Below are positions 1 through 4,771 of a stretch of DNA of 5,055 nucleotides, piece after piece. Position 1 is the first letter of the stretch. Each line of letters opens with the position of its first letter. The notes beneath the pieces were generated by a model. It was not told the origin of the DNA. It saw only the letters and a list, made by a program, of their open reading frames with translations, and made no database searches. This DNA is from JAZGER01 sp036480335 (GTDB lineage Bacteria; Pseudomonadota; Gammaproteobacteria; DSM-19610): positions 1-5,055 of the forward strand of contig JAZGGH010000124.1 in the NCBI GenBank assembly GCA_036480335.1, in the 5' to 3' direction. Position numbers and translations under genes: made by a program.

Positions 1-1
1 C

Positions 2-142
2 TGGTGTTTGTGTGCAGCCAGGTGGAAAGAGGCCTATGATAACGATATGGCACCTCGGGTATACTTAACAAAGACGCATATTGCTGCACTGGAAATTGTC
101 CCGCTGGATCTGCTAAGAAAATTTGCAGTAGATCTGAACTAG
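2..142 (+). CDS. DUF2237 family protein, C-terminal part (5' end outside window)
   Basis: Only the last 46 codons and a TAG stop are present; the gene enters from the left edge, reading from base 2. The peptide begins WCLCAARWKEAYDNDMAPRV and ends KFAVDLN. The WCLCA-RWKEA block, the 'APRVYLTKTH' stretch, and a helical tail close to 'ALE-V-L-LL' are what I recall as the C-terminal signature of DUF2237 proteins, small cysteine-containing bacterial proteins of unknown biochemical function. The two cysteines (C2 and C4 of the visible part) belong to the family's conserved Cys-rich region; metal binding is plausible but not shown here. The DUF1801 gene starts 13 bases after the stop on the same strand, so the two are probably co-transcribed. 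The family call rests on motif memory over a short fragment. Confidence 0.75.
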   Translation, partial: WCLCAARWKEAYDNDMAPRVYLTKTHIAALEIVPLDLLRKFAVDLN

Positions 143-155
143 AGGAAACTGAGTC

Positions 156-497
156 ATGAAGTACGATGAGTACTTGAGGGGCATCCAAGAGAACCGAGTT
201 GAACGATTCCATTCACTTATTGATCTTGTAAAATTAATGTATCCAGCAGCTACTCTCTCAATGAAATACAAAATGCCGACCTTTACATATAAAGAGGGCT
301 GGATTTCGATAGCGAACCAGAAACATTATATTTCATTGTATACATGCGGCGCTCACCATCTTGAAAGTTTTAAGGCAAAGCATCCGGAGATTAAAACAGG
401 GAAAGGCTGTATCAATTTTAAAGATAAGGACGAAATCCCATTACAGGATCTAAAGCCTGTAATAATGAGTGCGCTGGAATCCGGCCATGGTCATTAG
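156..497 (+). CDS. DUF1801 domain protein (YdhG-like, frataxin-like fold)
   Basis: A complete 113-residue protein, the usual size for single-domain DUF1801 proteins. Recognisable blocks are ATLSMKYKMPTF (about 32-43), YISLYTCGAHHLESFK (58-73) and the hallmark KTGKGCINF (80-88), followed by an acidic, lysine-rich tail and a final helix (LQDLKPVIMSALES). No signal peptide or membrane segment is visible, so it should be cytosolic. The fold is frataxin-like, and the Bacillus relative YdhG/Fra has been called an iron chaperone; extending that role here is inference only. The ATG is preceded by AGAGGA (141-146) at good spacing, which supports the start. It follows the DUF2237 gene closely and is separated by 82 bases from the arsR gene, which has its own promoter. 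Small DUF1801 proteins are often found near ArsR/SRPBCC pairs, so the adjacency may not be accidental. Confidence 0.82.
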   Translation: MKYDEYLRGIQENRVERFHSLIDLVKLMYPAATLSMKYKMPTFTYKEGWISIANQKHYISLYTCGAHHLESFKAKHPEIKTGKGCINFKDKDEIPLQDLKPVIMSALESGHGH

Positions 498-543
498 CTA
501 AGCGCGTTTCCCTCCCTTTTATTGCATCTTCTGATAAAAAAGC

Positions 544-572
544 TGGACAAGGCGTGACATCATTACTATATT
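544..572 (+). promoter_or_regulatory. Predicted sigma70 promoter of the arsR gene (leaderless)
   Basis: TGGACA (544-549) differs from the -35 consensus at one base, TATATT (567-572) differs from the -10 consensus at one base, and the spacer is exactly 17 bases. A transcript starting about 7 bases after the -10 box would begin at 579-580, on or next to the A of the arsR ATG. No Shine-Dalgarno sequence precedes that ATG, which agrees with a leaderless mRNA. The -10 box lies inside the left arm of the 565-594 palindrome, so repressor bound there would block polymerase. The boxes are read by eye; the start point is inferred. Confidence 0.6.
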
Positions 573-594
573 TAACCATATGGTTAAATATAGT
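565..594. promoter_or_regulatory. Perfect 30-bp palindromic operator spanning the arsR start codon
   Basis: The left arm ACTATATTTAACCAT (565-579) is the exact reverse complement of the right arm ATGGTTAAATATAGT (580-594), with no spacer and no mismatch; symmetry stops at 564/595. The right arm is also codons 1-5 of the ArsR protein (Met-Val-Lys-Tyr-Ser). An inverted repeat covering the -10 box, the predicted start of transcription and the start codon of a winged-helix repressor gene is the expected place for an autoregulatory operator, since ArsR dimers bind twofold-symmetric sites. Many repressors of this subgroup begin MVxYS or similar, which suggests that the operator-encoded N-terminus is a recurrent arrangement; that is from memory. 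Binding by this ArsR is inferred. Confidence 0.8.
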
Positions 595-942
595 TCGACA
601 GCAAGACTTGCCGATGGCCAGAAGAATCTGGATATGATTTTCCGGGCACTGGCAGACAGTACCCGTCGGAACATTATAGAAACACTCACACAGGGTGATG
701 CACGCGTTACTGAGTTGGCTGAGCCTTTTGATATTTCTTTACCGGCGGTATCGAAACATCTTGGCATTCTAGAAGAGGCCGGTCTCATCAGCCGTGAAAA
801 AGACGGCCGGGTGAGGCGATGTCATCTGGATGCCGCGCCACTTAAACAGGCGGCCGACTGGATAGAATTCTATAAACGATTCTGGGAAGGCAGTCTAGAT
901 TCACTCGAAAACTATCTGCAACAACACAAACAGAATGATTAA
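580..942 (+). CDS. ArsR/SmtB-family winged-helix transcriptional repressor
   Basis: A 120-residue DNA-binding protein. FRALADSTRR (21-30) is the family's conserved first helix block, VTELAEPFDISLPAVSKHLG (43-62) is the helix-turn-helix with recognition helix around 54-66, and EEAGLISREKDGRVRRCHL (65-83) is the wing. A C-terminal helix (AADWIEFYKRFWEGSLDSLENYL) closes the dimer. It has only one cysteine (C81) and lacks the ELCVCDL metal-sensing box, so it is probably not a classical arsenic or zinc sensor. It fits the ArsR subgroup paired with SRPBCC/AHSA1 genes, as here. The ATG at 580 is chosen because a MVKYSS-type N-terminus is common in this subgroup and a promoter predicts leaderless transcription there. 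An in-frame ATG at 634 (Met19) would still keep the whole domain. Residues 7-18 look longer than in relatives I remember. The 565-594 palindrome is the likely autoregulatory site. Confidence 0.9.
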   Translation: MVKYSSTARLADGQKNLDMIFRALADSTRRNIIETLTQGDARVTELAEPFDISLPAVSKHLGILEEAGLISREKDGRVRRCHLDAAPLKQAADWIEFYKRFWEGSLDSLENYLQQHKQND

Positions 943-969
943 GTCCTACGTATAAAACAGGAGTGTACT

Positions 970-1422
970 ATGAACAAGGCCGCAACTAGTGAGGTGTTAA
1001 CACTCAATATCACCCGCACATTTAATGCAACACGCGAAGCAGTTTTTGACGCCTGGACAAATTCTGAAGCGATTTGCACGTGGTTTGCTCCTGATGCCAG
1101 CATGACAACAACCGTTGACCAATTGGAACTTAAACCAGGTGGCCGTTACCAGTTTCAGATGAAAGAACAAGAGGGTGATACATTTATAGTGACAGGTGAG
1201 TATGTTGTTATCAAACGGCCAGAGCAGTTAATCTTTACCTGGCAATGGATACACGGTGACGACAAAGCTGAAATGCTGGTTACGCTGGATTTTATTGATA
1301 AGGGTGATACTACTGAATTACAACTTACACATGAGAAATTGCCAAATGTAGAATCAAGAGATCATCACAATGAAGGTTGGAACGGGTGTCTGGTAAGACT
1401 GGGTGAATCGCTAACAAGCTAG
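970..1422 (+). CDS. SRPBCC (AHSA1/START-like) domain protein
   Basis: A 150-residue single-domain protein of the helix-grip fold. Family marks are ITRTFNATREAVFDAWTN (14-31), the TWFAPD turn (37-42), KPGGRYQF (55-62), GEYVVIKRPEQLIFTW (76-91) and the C-terminal helix region with H-HNEGWNG (132-139) that closes the hydrophobic cavity. Members bind small hydrophobic ligands or, in the eukaryotic Aha1 namesake, Hsp90; the ligand here cannot be read from sequence. No export signal is present. AGGAG (959-963) sits six bases before the ATG, and the gene lies 27 bases after arsR, so co-transcription from the arsR promoter is likely. ArsR genes followed directly by such SRPBCC genes are widespread. 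The pair may work as sensor-repressor and ligand-handling protein, but that is inference. Confidence 0.9.
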   Translation: MNKAATSEVLTLNITRTFNATREAVFDAWTNSEAICTWFAPDASMTTTVDQLELKPGGRYQFQMKEQEGDTFIVTGEYVVIKRPEQLIFTWQWIHGDDKAEMLVTLDFIDKGDTTELQLTHEKLPNVESRDHHNEGWNGCLVRLGESLTS

Positions 1423-1438
1423 CTAAAAGAGGATTGTT

Positions 1439-1930
1439 ATGAGCACAAAGAAATCAAGAATAAAAATAATATTAATCGTTCTTTTAGTTATTATAAGTAT
1501 GCCTGTTGTTCTCATGCTCAGTAATAAAGGTGCGCCTGTTGGATGGGGGTGGTGGGGACCTGTTAATGCGGACGACGGCATAGCCATACATGGATATGAT
1601 CCGGTTGCCTATTTTGAGGGCAATAAAGCAGAGCAGGGCATTCAACAGCATAATCATGAATGGAATGGAGTGACCTGGCATTTTTCGTCCCAGCAGAATA
1701 AATCACTGTTTCAGGAAGATCCGGAAAAATATGCACCTGAGTACGGCGGTTACTGTGCCACTGCTGTGAGTGCAGGTATAACATTTGATGCCGACCCGGC
1801 ATCTTGGCATATCGAGAACAATAAACTGTATTTGTTTTATGATAACGGTGCTAAACAGGATTGGTTATCAAAACTGGAAACGGGTGTGATTACCACAGGT
1901 AACAGCAAATGGGCGGCTAGGATGAATTAA
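1439..1930 (+). CDS. Membrane-anchored YHS domain protein
   Basis: A 163-residue protein with a positively charged start (MSTKKSRIK), one hydrophobic segment at about 9-27 and then a soluble domain, so it is probably anchored in the inner membrane with the domain in the periplasm; cleavage is not obvious. The domain has the YHS marks: IHGYDPVAYF (50-59), a WHFSS strand (80-84), PEKYAPEYGGYCA (95-107) and a tail with KLYLFYD and a late Trp (W158). This is the GYDPVAYF/YGGYCA subtype of exported proteins around 150 residues; related YHS domains are thought to bind metals, and Cys106 is the only cysteine. A short glycine/tryptophan linker (VGWGWWGP, 34-41) joins anchor and domain. AGAGGA (1428-1433) gives a strong ribosome-binding site. 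It starts 16 bases after the SRPBCC stop, so it probably belongs to the arsR operon. The physiological role is unknown. Confidence 0.88.
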   Translation: MSTKKSRIKIILIVLLVIISMPVVLMLSNKGAPVGWGWWGPVNADDGIAIHGYDPVAYFEGNKAEQGIQQHNHEWNGVTWHFSSQQNKSLFQEDPEKYAPEYGGYCATAVSAGITFDADPASWHIENNKLYLFYDNGAKQDWLSKLETGVITTGNSKWAARMN

Positions 1931-2041
1931 GTACGTGTAAGTGGCAAAGGGTATTTATATTGAATTTGTCAGGATAATCCATAAGTACACCGGCAGGTGC
2001 AAAACCTGAATGCATCAGTGTAGACTGTGCAGCATATCAAG

Positions 2042-2467
2042 ATGAACAGTTACAGAATAATTCTATCAATCTGGGCCATGCTTGCCATATCTATGCCTGT
2101 AATCGCGAATCCAAAATCACTCGTGCCTTGTCCTGACAAGCCAAACTGCGTATCAAGTCAATCGATAGACAATGCGCATTTTATTGAGCCTATTCATTAT
2201 ACAGGCTCAGTTGACGAAGCCTGGCAGCAGCTGATGGATATTTTAAAGGTCACAAAAAGAACAAAGATTGTCGAGCACCTGGAATTGTATCTGCATGTAG
2301 AAGCAACCAGTCTGATATTTCGTTTTGTTGATGATGTTGAGTTTTTAATATCGCCTGATGAGAAAATTATTCATGTCCGATCGGCCTCAAGAATAGGGCG
2401 TAGTGATTGGGGCGTAAATCGGAAGCGGGTTGAACGAATACGAAAGGCATTTGTTAAAAATAATTGA
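2042..2467 (+). CDS. DUF1499 family protein, probably exported
   Basis: A 141-residue protein from the ATG at 2042. Residues 1-22 form a plausible Sec signal peptide (short basic start, hydrophobic core IILSIWAMLAISMPV, cleavage likely after VIA), leaving a small periplasmic domain. The mature part opens with VPCPDKPNCVSSQ (28-40), the DUF1499 signature with two cysteines that could form a disulfide. It ends with the other conserved block, HVRSASRIGRSDWGVNRKRV (111-130). DUF1499 has no established function. An in-frame GTG at 2027 would add five residues (starting M-Q-H-I-K). Neither start has a clear Shine-Dalgarno sequence; I prefer the ATG because the signal peptide then begins normally. 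The gene follows a 111-base gap, so it may have its own promoter or be read through from the YHS gene; no convincing promoter was found in the gap. Confidence 0.85.
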   Translation: MNSYRIILSIWAMLAISMPVIANPKSLVPCPDKPNCVSSQSIDNAHFIEPIHYTGSVDEAWQQLMDILKVTKRTKIVEHLELYLHVEATSLIFRFVDDVEFLISPDEKIIHVRSASRIGRSDWGVNRKRVERIRKAFVKNN

Positions 2468-2491
2468 AGCTAATATTATTTCTAGTTAATC

Positions 2492-2953
2492 ATGCCCGAT
2501 ACAGATAATGCAGGCGTTATCGCACCCCCTCCGATTATATTTGCGGCTACAGTTCTAATAGGGTTGCTGCTGAATAAATTTGTACCGCTGGATGCCTGGA
2601 ATATCAACCTTACTATTCCCGGTATTTTTCTAATAGGTAGTGGATTTTTATTGGCGGCTACCTGTATCCGCTATTTTCGTAAGGCAGGGACGACTGCAAA
2701 TCCTTATAGTGCAACAGATGCGATTAGCTCATCCGGCCCATATCGATTTAGCCGTAATCCTATGTATTTGTCACTCGGATTAATACAGTTCGGGATAGGT
2801 CTGTTGTTGAATAGTCTATGGGTTATGGTGATGATTCTGCCTGCACTGATAGTGCTTCATTATGGTGTCATTTTACGTGAAGAGCGCTACCTTGAAGCGA
2901 AATTCACTGATCAATACCTGAAATATAAAAACAGTGTGCGCCGATGGTTTTGA
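2492..2953 (+). CDS. Isoprenylcysteine carboxyl methyltransferase-like membrane protein
   Basis: A 153-residue integral membrane protein with about four hydrophobic segments (roughly 12-30, 42-61, 91-108 and 109-126). The catalytic region of the ICMT/PEMT superfamily is clear: GTTANPY (66-72), SGPYRFSRNPMYL (81-93) and, after the last membrane helix, REERYLEAKFTDQYLKY (129-145) ending with RRW. These motifs bind S-adenosylmethionine in the family and place the active site at the inner-membrane face. Bacterial members methylate varied or unknown targets (lipids, thiols, small molecules), so the substrate cannot be assigned; bacteria generally lack prenylated CaaX proteins. No Shine-Dalgarno sequence is visible before the ATG, which lies 24 bases after the DUF1499 stop. 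The next gene starts 3 bases after this stop, so the two are surely co-transcribed. Confidence 0.88.
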   Translation: MPDTDNAGVIAPPPIIFAATVLIGLLLNKFVPLDAWNINLTIPGIFLIGSGFLLAATCIRYFRKAGTTANPYSATDAISSSGPYRFSRNPMYLSLGLIQFGIGLLLNSLWVMVMILPALIVLHYGVILREERYLEAKFTDQYLKYKNSVRRWF

Positions 2954-2956
2954 TGC

Positions 2957-4018
2957 ATGACTAAAGTCCAAAGCACTATAAAAGGCCGCGGTGCTGCAAC
3001 TAATCCGGCTAATCGTTTTCACGACAAGCACAGTGAAGCTTTTGATGATGGTTGGCATCAGGATGAATCGGACAAGCCGGTAACCGAATTGTATCTGGAT
3101 AACAGTCGTTCGATTATCAACTATAACCAGTCACCGGATATTCCCTTTGATCGCTCTATCAATCCATACCGGGGCTGCGAACACGGTTGTATGTACTGTT
3201 TTGCGCGCCCAACACACGCCTATCTGGATTGTTCTCCCGGTCTAGATTTTGAGACAAAAATATTTTACAAACCCAATGCAGTAGAATTATTAGAGAAAGA
3301 ACTGGCCGCGAAGAAATATCGTTGTGCGTCTATTGCGCTTGGAATTAATACCGATAGCTATCAACCGGTAGAGCGTAAATTACAGATAACCCGTAGTATT
3401 CTCGAAGTGCTCAGCCGCTGTTCACACCCCGTCAGTATTGTGACCAAATCGGCTATGATTGAGCGTGATTTTGACCTGCTTGTGCCTATGGCTGAAAAGA
3501 ATTTGGTGCATATAATGGTGTCGGTTACGACGCTGGATGCAGACCTTGCACGCGCTATGGAGCCACGTGCAGCTGCGCCTCATCGCCGCCTGTCATTGAT
3601 AGAAAATTTAAGTAAGGCGGGTATACCTGTAGGTGTGCTGGTTGCGCCAGTGATTCCTGTGCTCAATGATAATGAAATAGAAAAGATACTCGCTACAGTA
3701 AGTAATGCGGGTGCATTGACGGCTGGTTATGTCATGATTCGGTTGCCGCACGAGGTCAAAGATTTATTTAAAGAATGGTTGGATAACCATGTACCTCTGA
3801 AAGCAGAGCACATCATGAATCGAATTCTGGATTTGCGTGGTGGTAAGGAATATAACGCCGACTTTGGTCAACGCATGCGGGGTACCGGTGTTTTCGCTGA
3901 ATTGATAGAGAAACGTTTTTCGAGGGCGTATAAAAAACTAGGATTTACCGGCATGCCTGAATTTGATTGCAGCCAGTTTGTACCACCGGGAGGTAATAAA
4001 CAGTTTTCATTATTCTAA
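2957..4018 (+). CDS. PA0069-family radical SAM protein (SPL-like, COG1533)
   Basis: A 353-residue cytosolic protein at the usual family length. The 4Fe-4S/SAM motif is C74-x3-C78-x2-C81 within YRGCEHGCMYCFARPTHAYL (71-90). The N-terminal GRGAATNPANRF (10-21) and C-terminal QFSLF are typical of the PA0069/Rv2578c group. TKSAMIERD (163-171), EPRAAAPHRRL (202-212) and PVIPVLND (231-238) mark successive strands of the radical SAM barrel. The family is distantly related to spore photoproduct lyase and is often labelled 'DNA repair photolyase', but its substrate has not been established as far as I know. The ATG begins 3 bases after the methyltransferase stop (TGATGCATG) and has no Shine-Dalgarno sequence, so translation probably depends on ribosomes finishing the upstream gene. 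A weak terminator follows at 4033. The 3' end faces the minus-strand thioredoxin/HEAT gene. Confidence 0.92.
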   Translation: MTKVQSTIKGRGAATNPANRFHDKHSEAFDDGWHQDESDKPVTELYLDNSRSIINYNQSPDIPFDRSINPYRGCEHGCMYCFARPTHAYLDCSPGLDFETKIFYKPNAVELLEKELAAKKYRCASIALGINTDSYQPVERKLQITRSILEVLSRCSHPVSIVTKSAMIERDFDLLVPMAEKNLVHIMVSVTTLDADLARAMEPRAAAPHRRLSLIENLSKAGIPVGVLVAPVIPVLNDNEIEKILATVSNAGALTAGYVMIRLPHEVKDLFKEWLDNHVPLKAEHIMNRILDLRGGKEYNADFGQRMRGTGVFAELIEKRFSRAYKKLGFTGMPEFDCSQFVPPGGNKQFSLF

Positions 4019-4032
4019 CAAGCTATATCCCC

Positions 4033-4060
4033 ACCATTCGGTCTAATGGTATTTGTTTAT
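4033..4060 (+). terminator. Weak intrinsic terminator candidate after the radical SAM gene
   Basis: ACCATT (4033-4038) pairs with AATGGT (4045-4050) around a six-base loop, followed on the + strand by ATTTGTTTAT. The stem is only six pairs with modest GC, so it is a weak candidate. Its right arm overlaps the last codons and the TAG stop (4045-4043) of the convergent gene. On the minus strand no U-run follows the hairpin, so it would serve only the + strand operon. Confidence 0.35.
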
Positions 4061-4708
4061 TTCTTCCTGGATATCATCCAGACTTTCCACCGCAATATCC
4101 CGCACGGATCTTTCAGGATCCTGAGTCAGATTTTTCAATGTTGATATCGCTTTCGGATTGTGCGTCAGGCTGAGAAAATGACAGGCATCACTGCGCACGC
4201 GCGGGTCTTCATTTTCGCTTAATGCTTGTAGTCCTTCAAAATGGTTATTTAAGATTTCGCTACCTTCGTAGGCTTCGATAATGGCACTGACACCAATACG
4301 TACAGTCAACTCGGCCTCTTTGTCAGAGGCCAATATTAATAAAGCTTCTATGGCGTTCGGCTGATCTTTTACAAACTGACTGACTTTCTCCAGTTTGCCT
4401 TCCTTGAGTAATTCTTCGAAGTATCGCGCCGTACCTGTCATGCTGTTGGCACGTTGAGCCCAGCTACGTAATTCAGCGGGTGAGCGTAATCCTTCGAGCT
4501 CAAACGGCCCCAGTTTTACCCAGGGTACAGCGCGCACGTTCAATGCTGCTGCTCGTTCGGGGTGCAATGCAATATCCACAACTTCGAGTTTTCCGATCAA
4601 GCCCTGATTGACCAGATCATCGAGTCCTCGCAATACGGTTGGGCAGTGTGGACAACCAGGCGCCGTGAGTAATAGGGCATCGGGTGGGGTTATTGCATTT
4701 TTTGACAT
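4043..4708 (-). CDS. Thioredoxin-fold protein with C-terminal HEAT-like repeats
   Basis: A 221-residue cytosolic protein (no signal peptide) with two parts. Residues 11-88 resemble a thioredoxin/glutaredoxin-like domain: LLLTAPGCPHCPTVL carries the CPHC redox pair (C19, C22), VVDIALHPERAAALNVRAVPW (43-63) gives the second strand and the cis-proline (P62), and ELEGLRSPAELRSW the last strand and helix. Residues 93-215 are all helical; ENEDPRVRSDACHFL (165-179) and TQDPERSVRDIAVESL (195-210) are two clear HEAT-type units, and TVRIGVSAIIEAY (135-147) is a probable degenerate third. HEAT units usually bind partner proteins, so the domain may direct the redox site to a target. A CPHC pair resembles that of DsbA and may be oxidising or reducing. 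It is divergent from msrA, with a 63-base gap. The ribosome-binding site is weak (ACGAGAA, about ten bases before the ATG). Confidence 0.85.
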   Translation of the reverse strand: MSKNAITPPDALLLTAPGCPHCPTVLRGLDDLVNQGLIGKLEVVDIALHPERAAALNVRAVPWVKLGPFELEGLRSPAELRSWAQRANSMTGTARYFEELLKEGKLEKVSQFVKDQPNAIEALLILASDKEAELTVRIGVSAIIEAYEGSEILNNHFEGLQALSENEDPRVRSDACHFLSLTHNPKAISTLKNLTQDPERSVRDIAVESLDDIQEEINKYH

Positions 4709-4710
4709 TG

Positions 4711-4740
4711 TTGATTCTCGTTGTGAACCGCTACTATATA
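4711..4740 (+). promoter_or_regulatory. Predicted promoter of msrA
   Basis: TTGATT (4711-4716) and TATATA (4735-4740) are 18 bases apart; an alternative -10 is TATACT (4737-4742), with a 20-base spacer. Each preferred box departs from consensus at one or two positions. Transcription would begin near 4747, about 25 bases before the msrA ATG, leaving room for its AGGAG site. The AT-rich core overlaps the divergent promoter of the minus-strand gene. Confidence 0.4.
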
Positions 4741-4761
4741 CTGATCAGAGTCAGCTGTTCA
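4733..4761 (-). promoter_or_regulatory. Predicted promoter of the thioredoxin/HEAT gene
   Basis: Read on the minus strand, TGAACA (4761-4756) and TATAGT (4738-4733) are separated by exactly 17 bases. The -35 box matches consensus at four of six positions and the -10 box at five of six. Transcription would begin near 4726, leaving a leader of about 18 bases before the ATG at 4708. The -10 box shares bases with the msrA promoter candidate on the other strand. Confidence 0.45.
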
Positions 4762-4771
4762 GGAGTCTATT

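Noticed and set aside
519..788. Minus-strand open frame of 89 codons opposite arsR
   Set aside because: It lies opposite the well-supported ArsR coding region, its translation shows no recognisable domain, and it runs through the operator and promoter. It is a shadow frame.
1484..1802. Two overlapping minus-strand open frames opposite the YHS gene
   Set aside because: Both are antisense to a clear YHS domain and their translations have no family motifs.
1950..1990. Possible promoter for the DUF1499 gene (TTGAAT at 1960, GATAAT at 1973)
   Set aside because: The boxes are not spaced 16-18 bases apart in any combination I found, so no promoter is claimed for this gap.
1994..2008. Small hairpin CAGGT-GCAAA-ACCTG before the DUF1499 gene
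   Set aside because: Five pairs with no U-run is too weak for a terminator, and it does not resemble any riboswitch or attenuator I know.
2027..2041. GTG start for the DUF1499 gene
   Set aside because: It adds only five residues ahead of a normal signal peptide and has no better ribosome-binding site than the ATG at 2042. It cannot be excluded.
2873..3058. Minus-strand open frame across the methyltransferase/radical SAM junction
   Set aside because: It is antisense to conserved motifs of both genes and has no recognisable protein features.
4702..4707. TTGACA, a perfect -35 hexamer, upstream of msrA
   Set aside because: It lies about 24-29 bases from the only -10-like sequences, too far for sigma70, and falls inside the first codons of the minus-strand gene.
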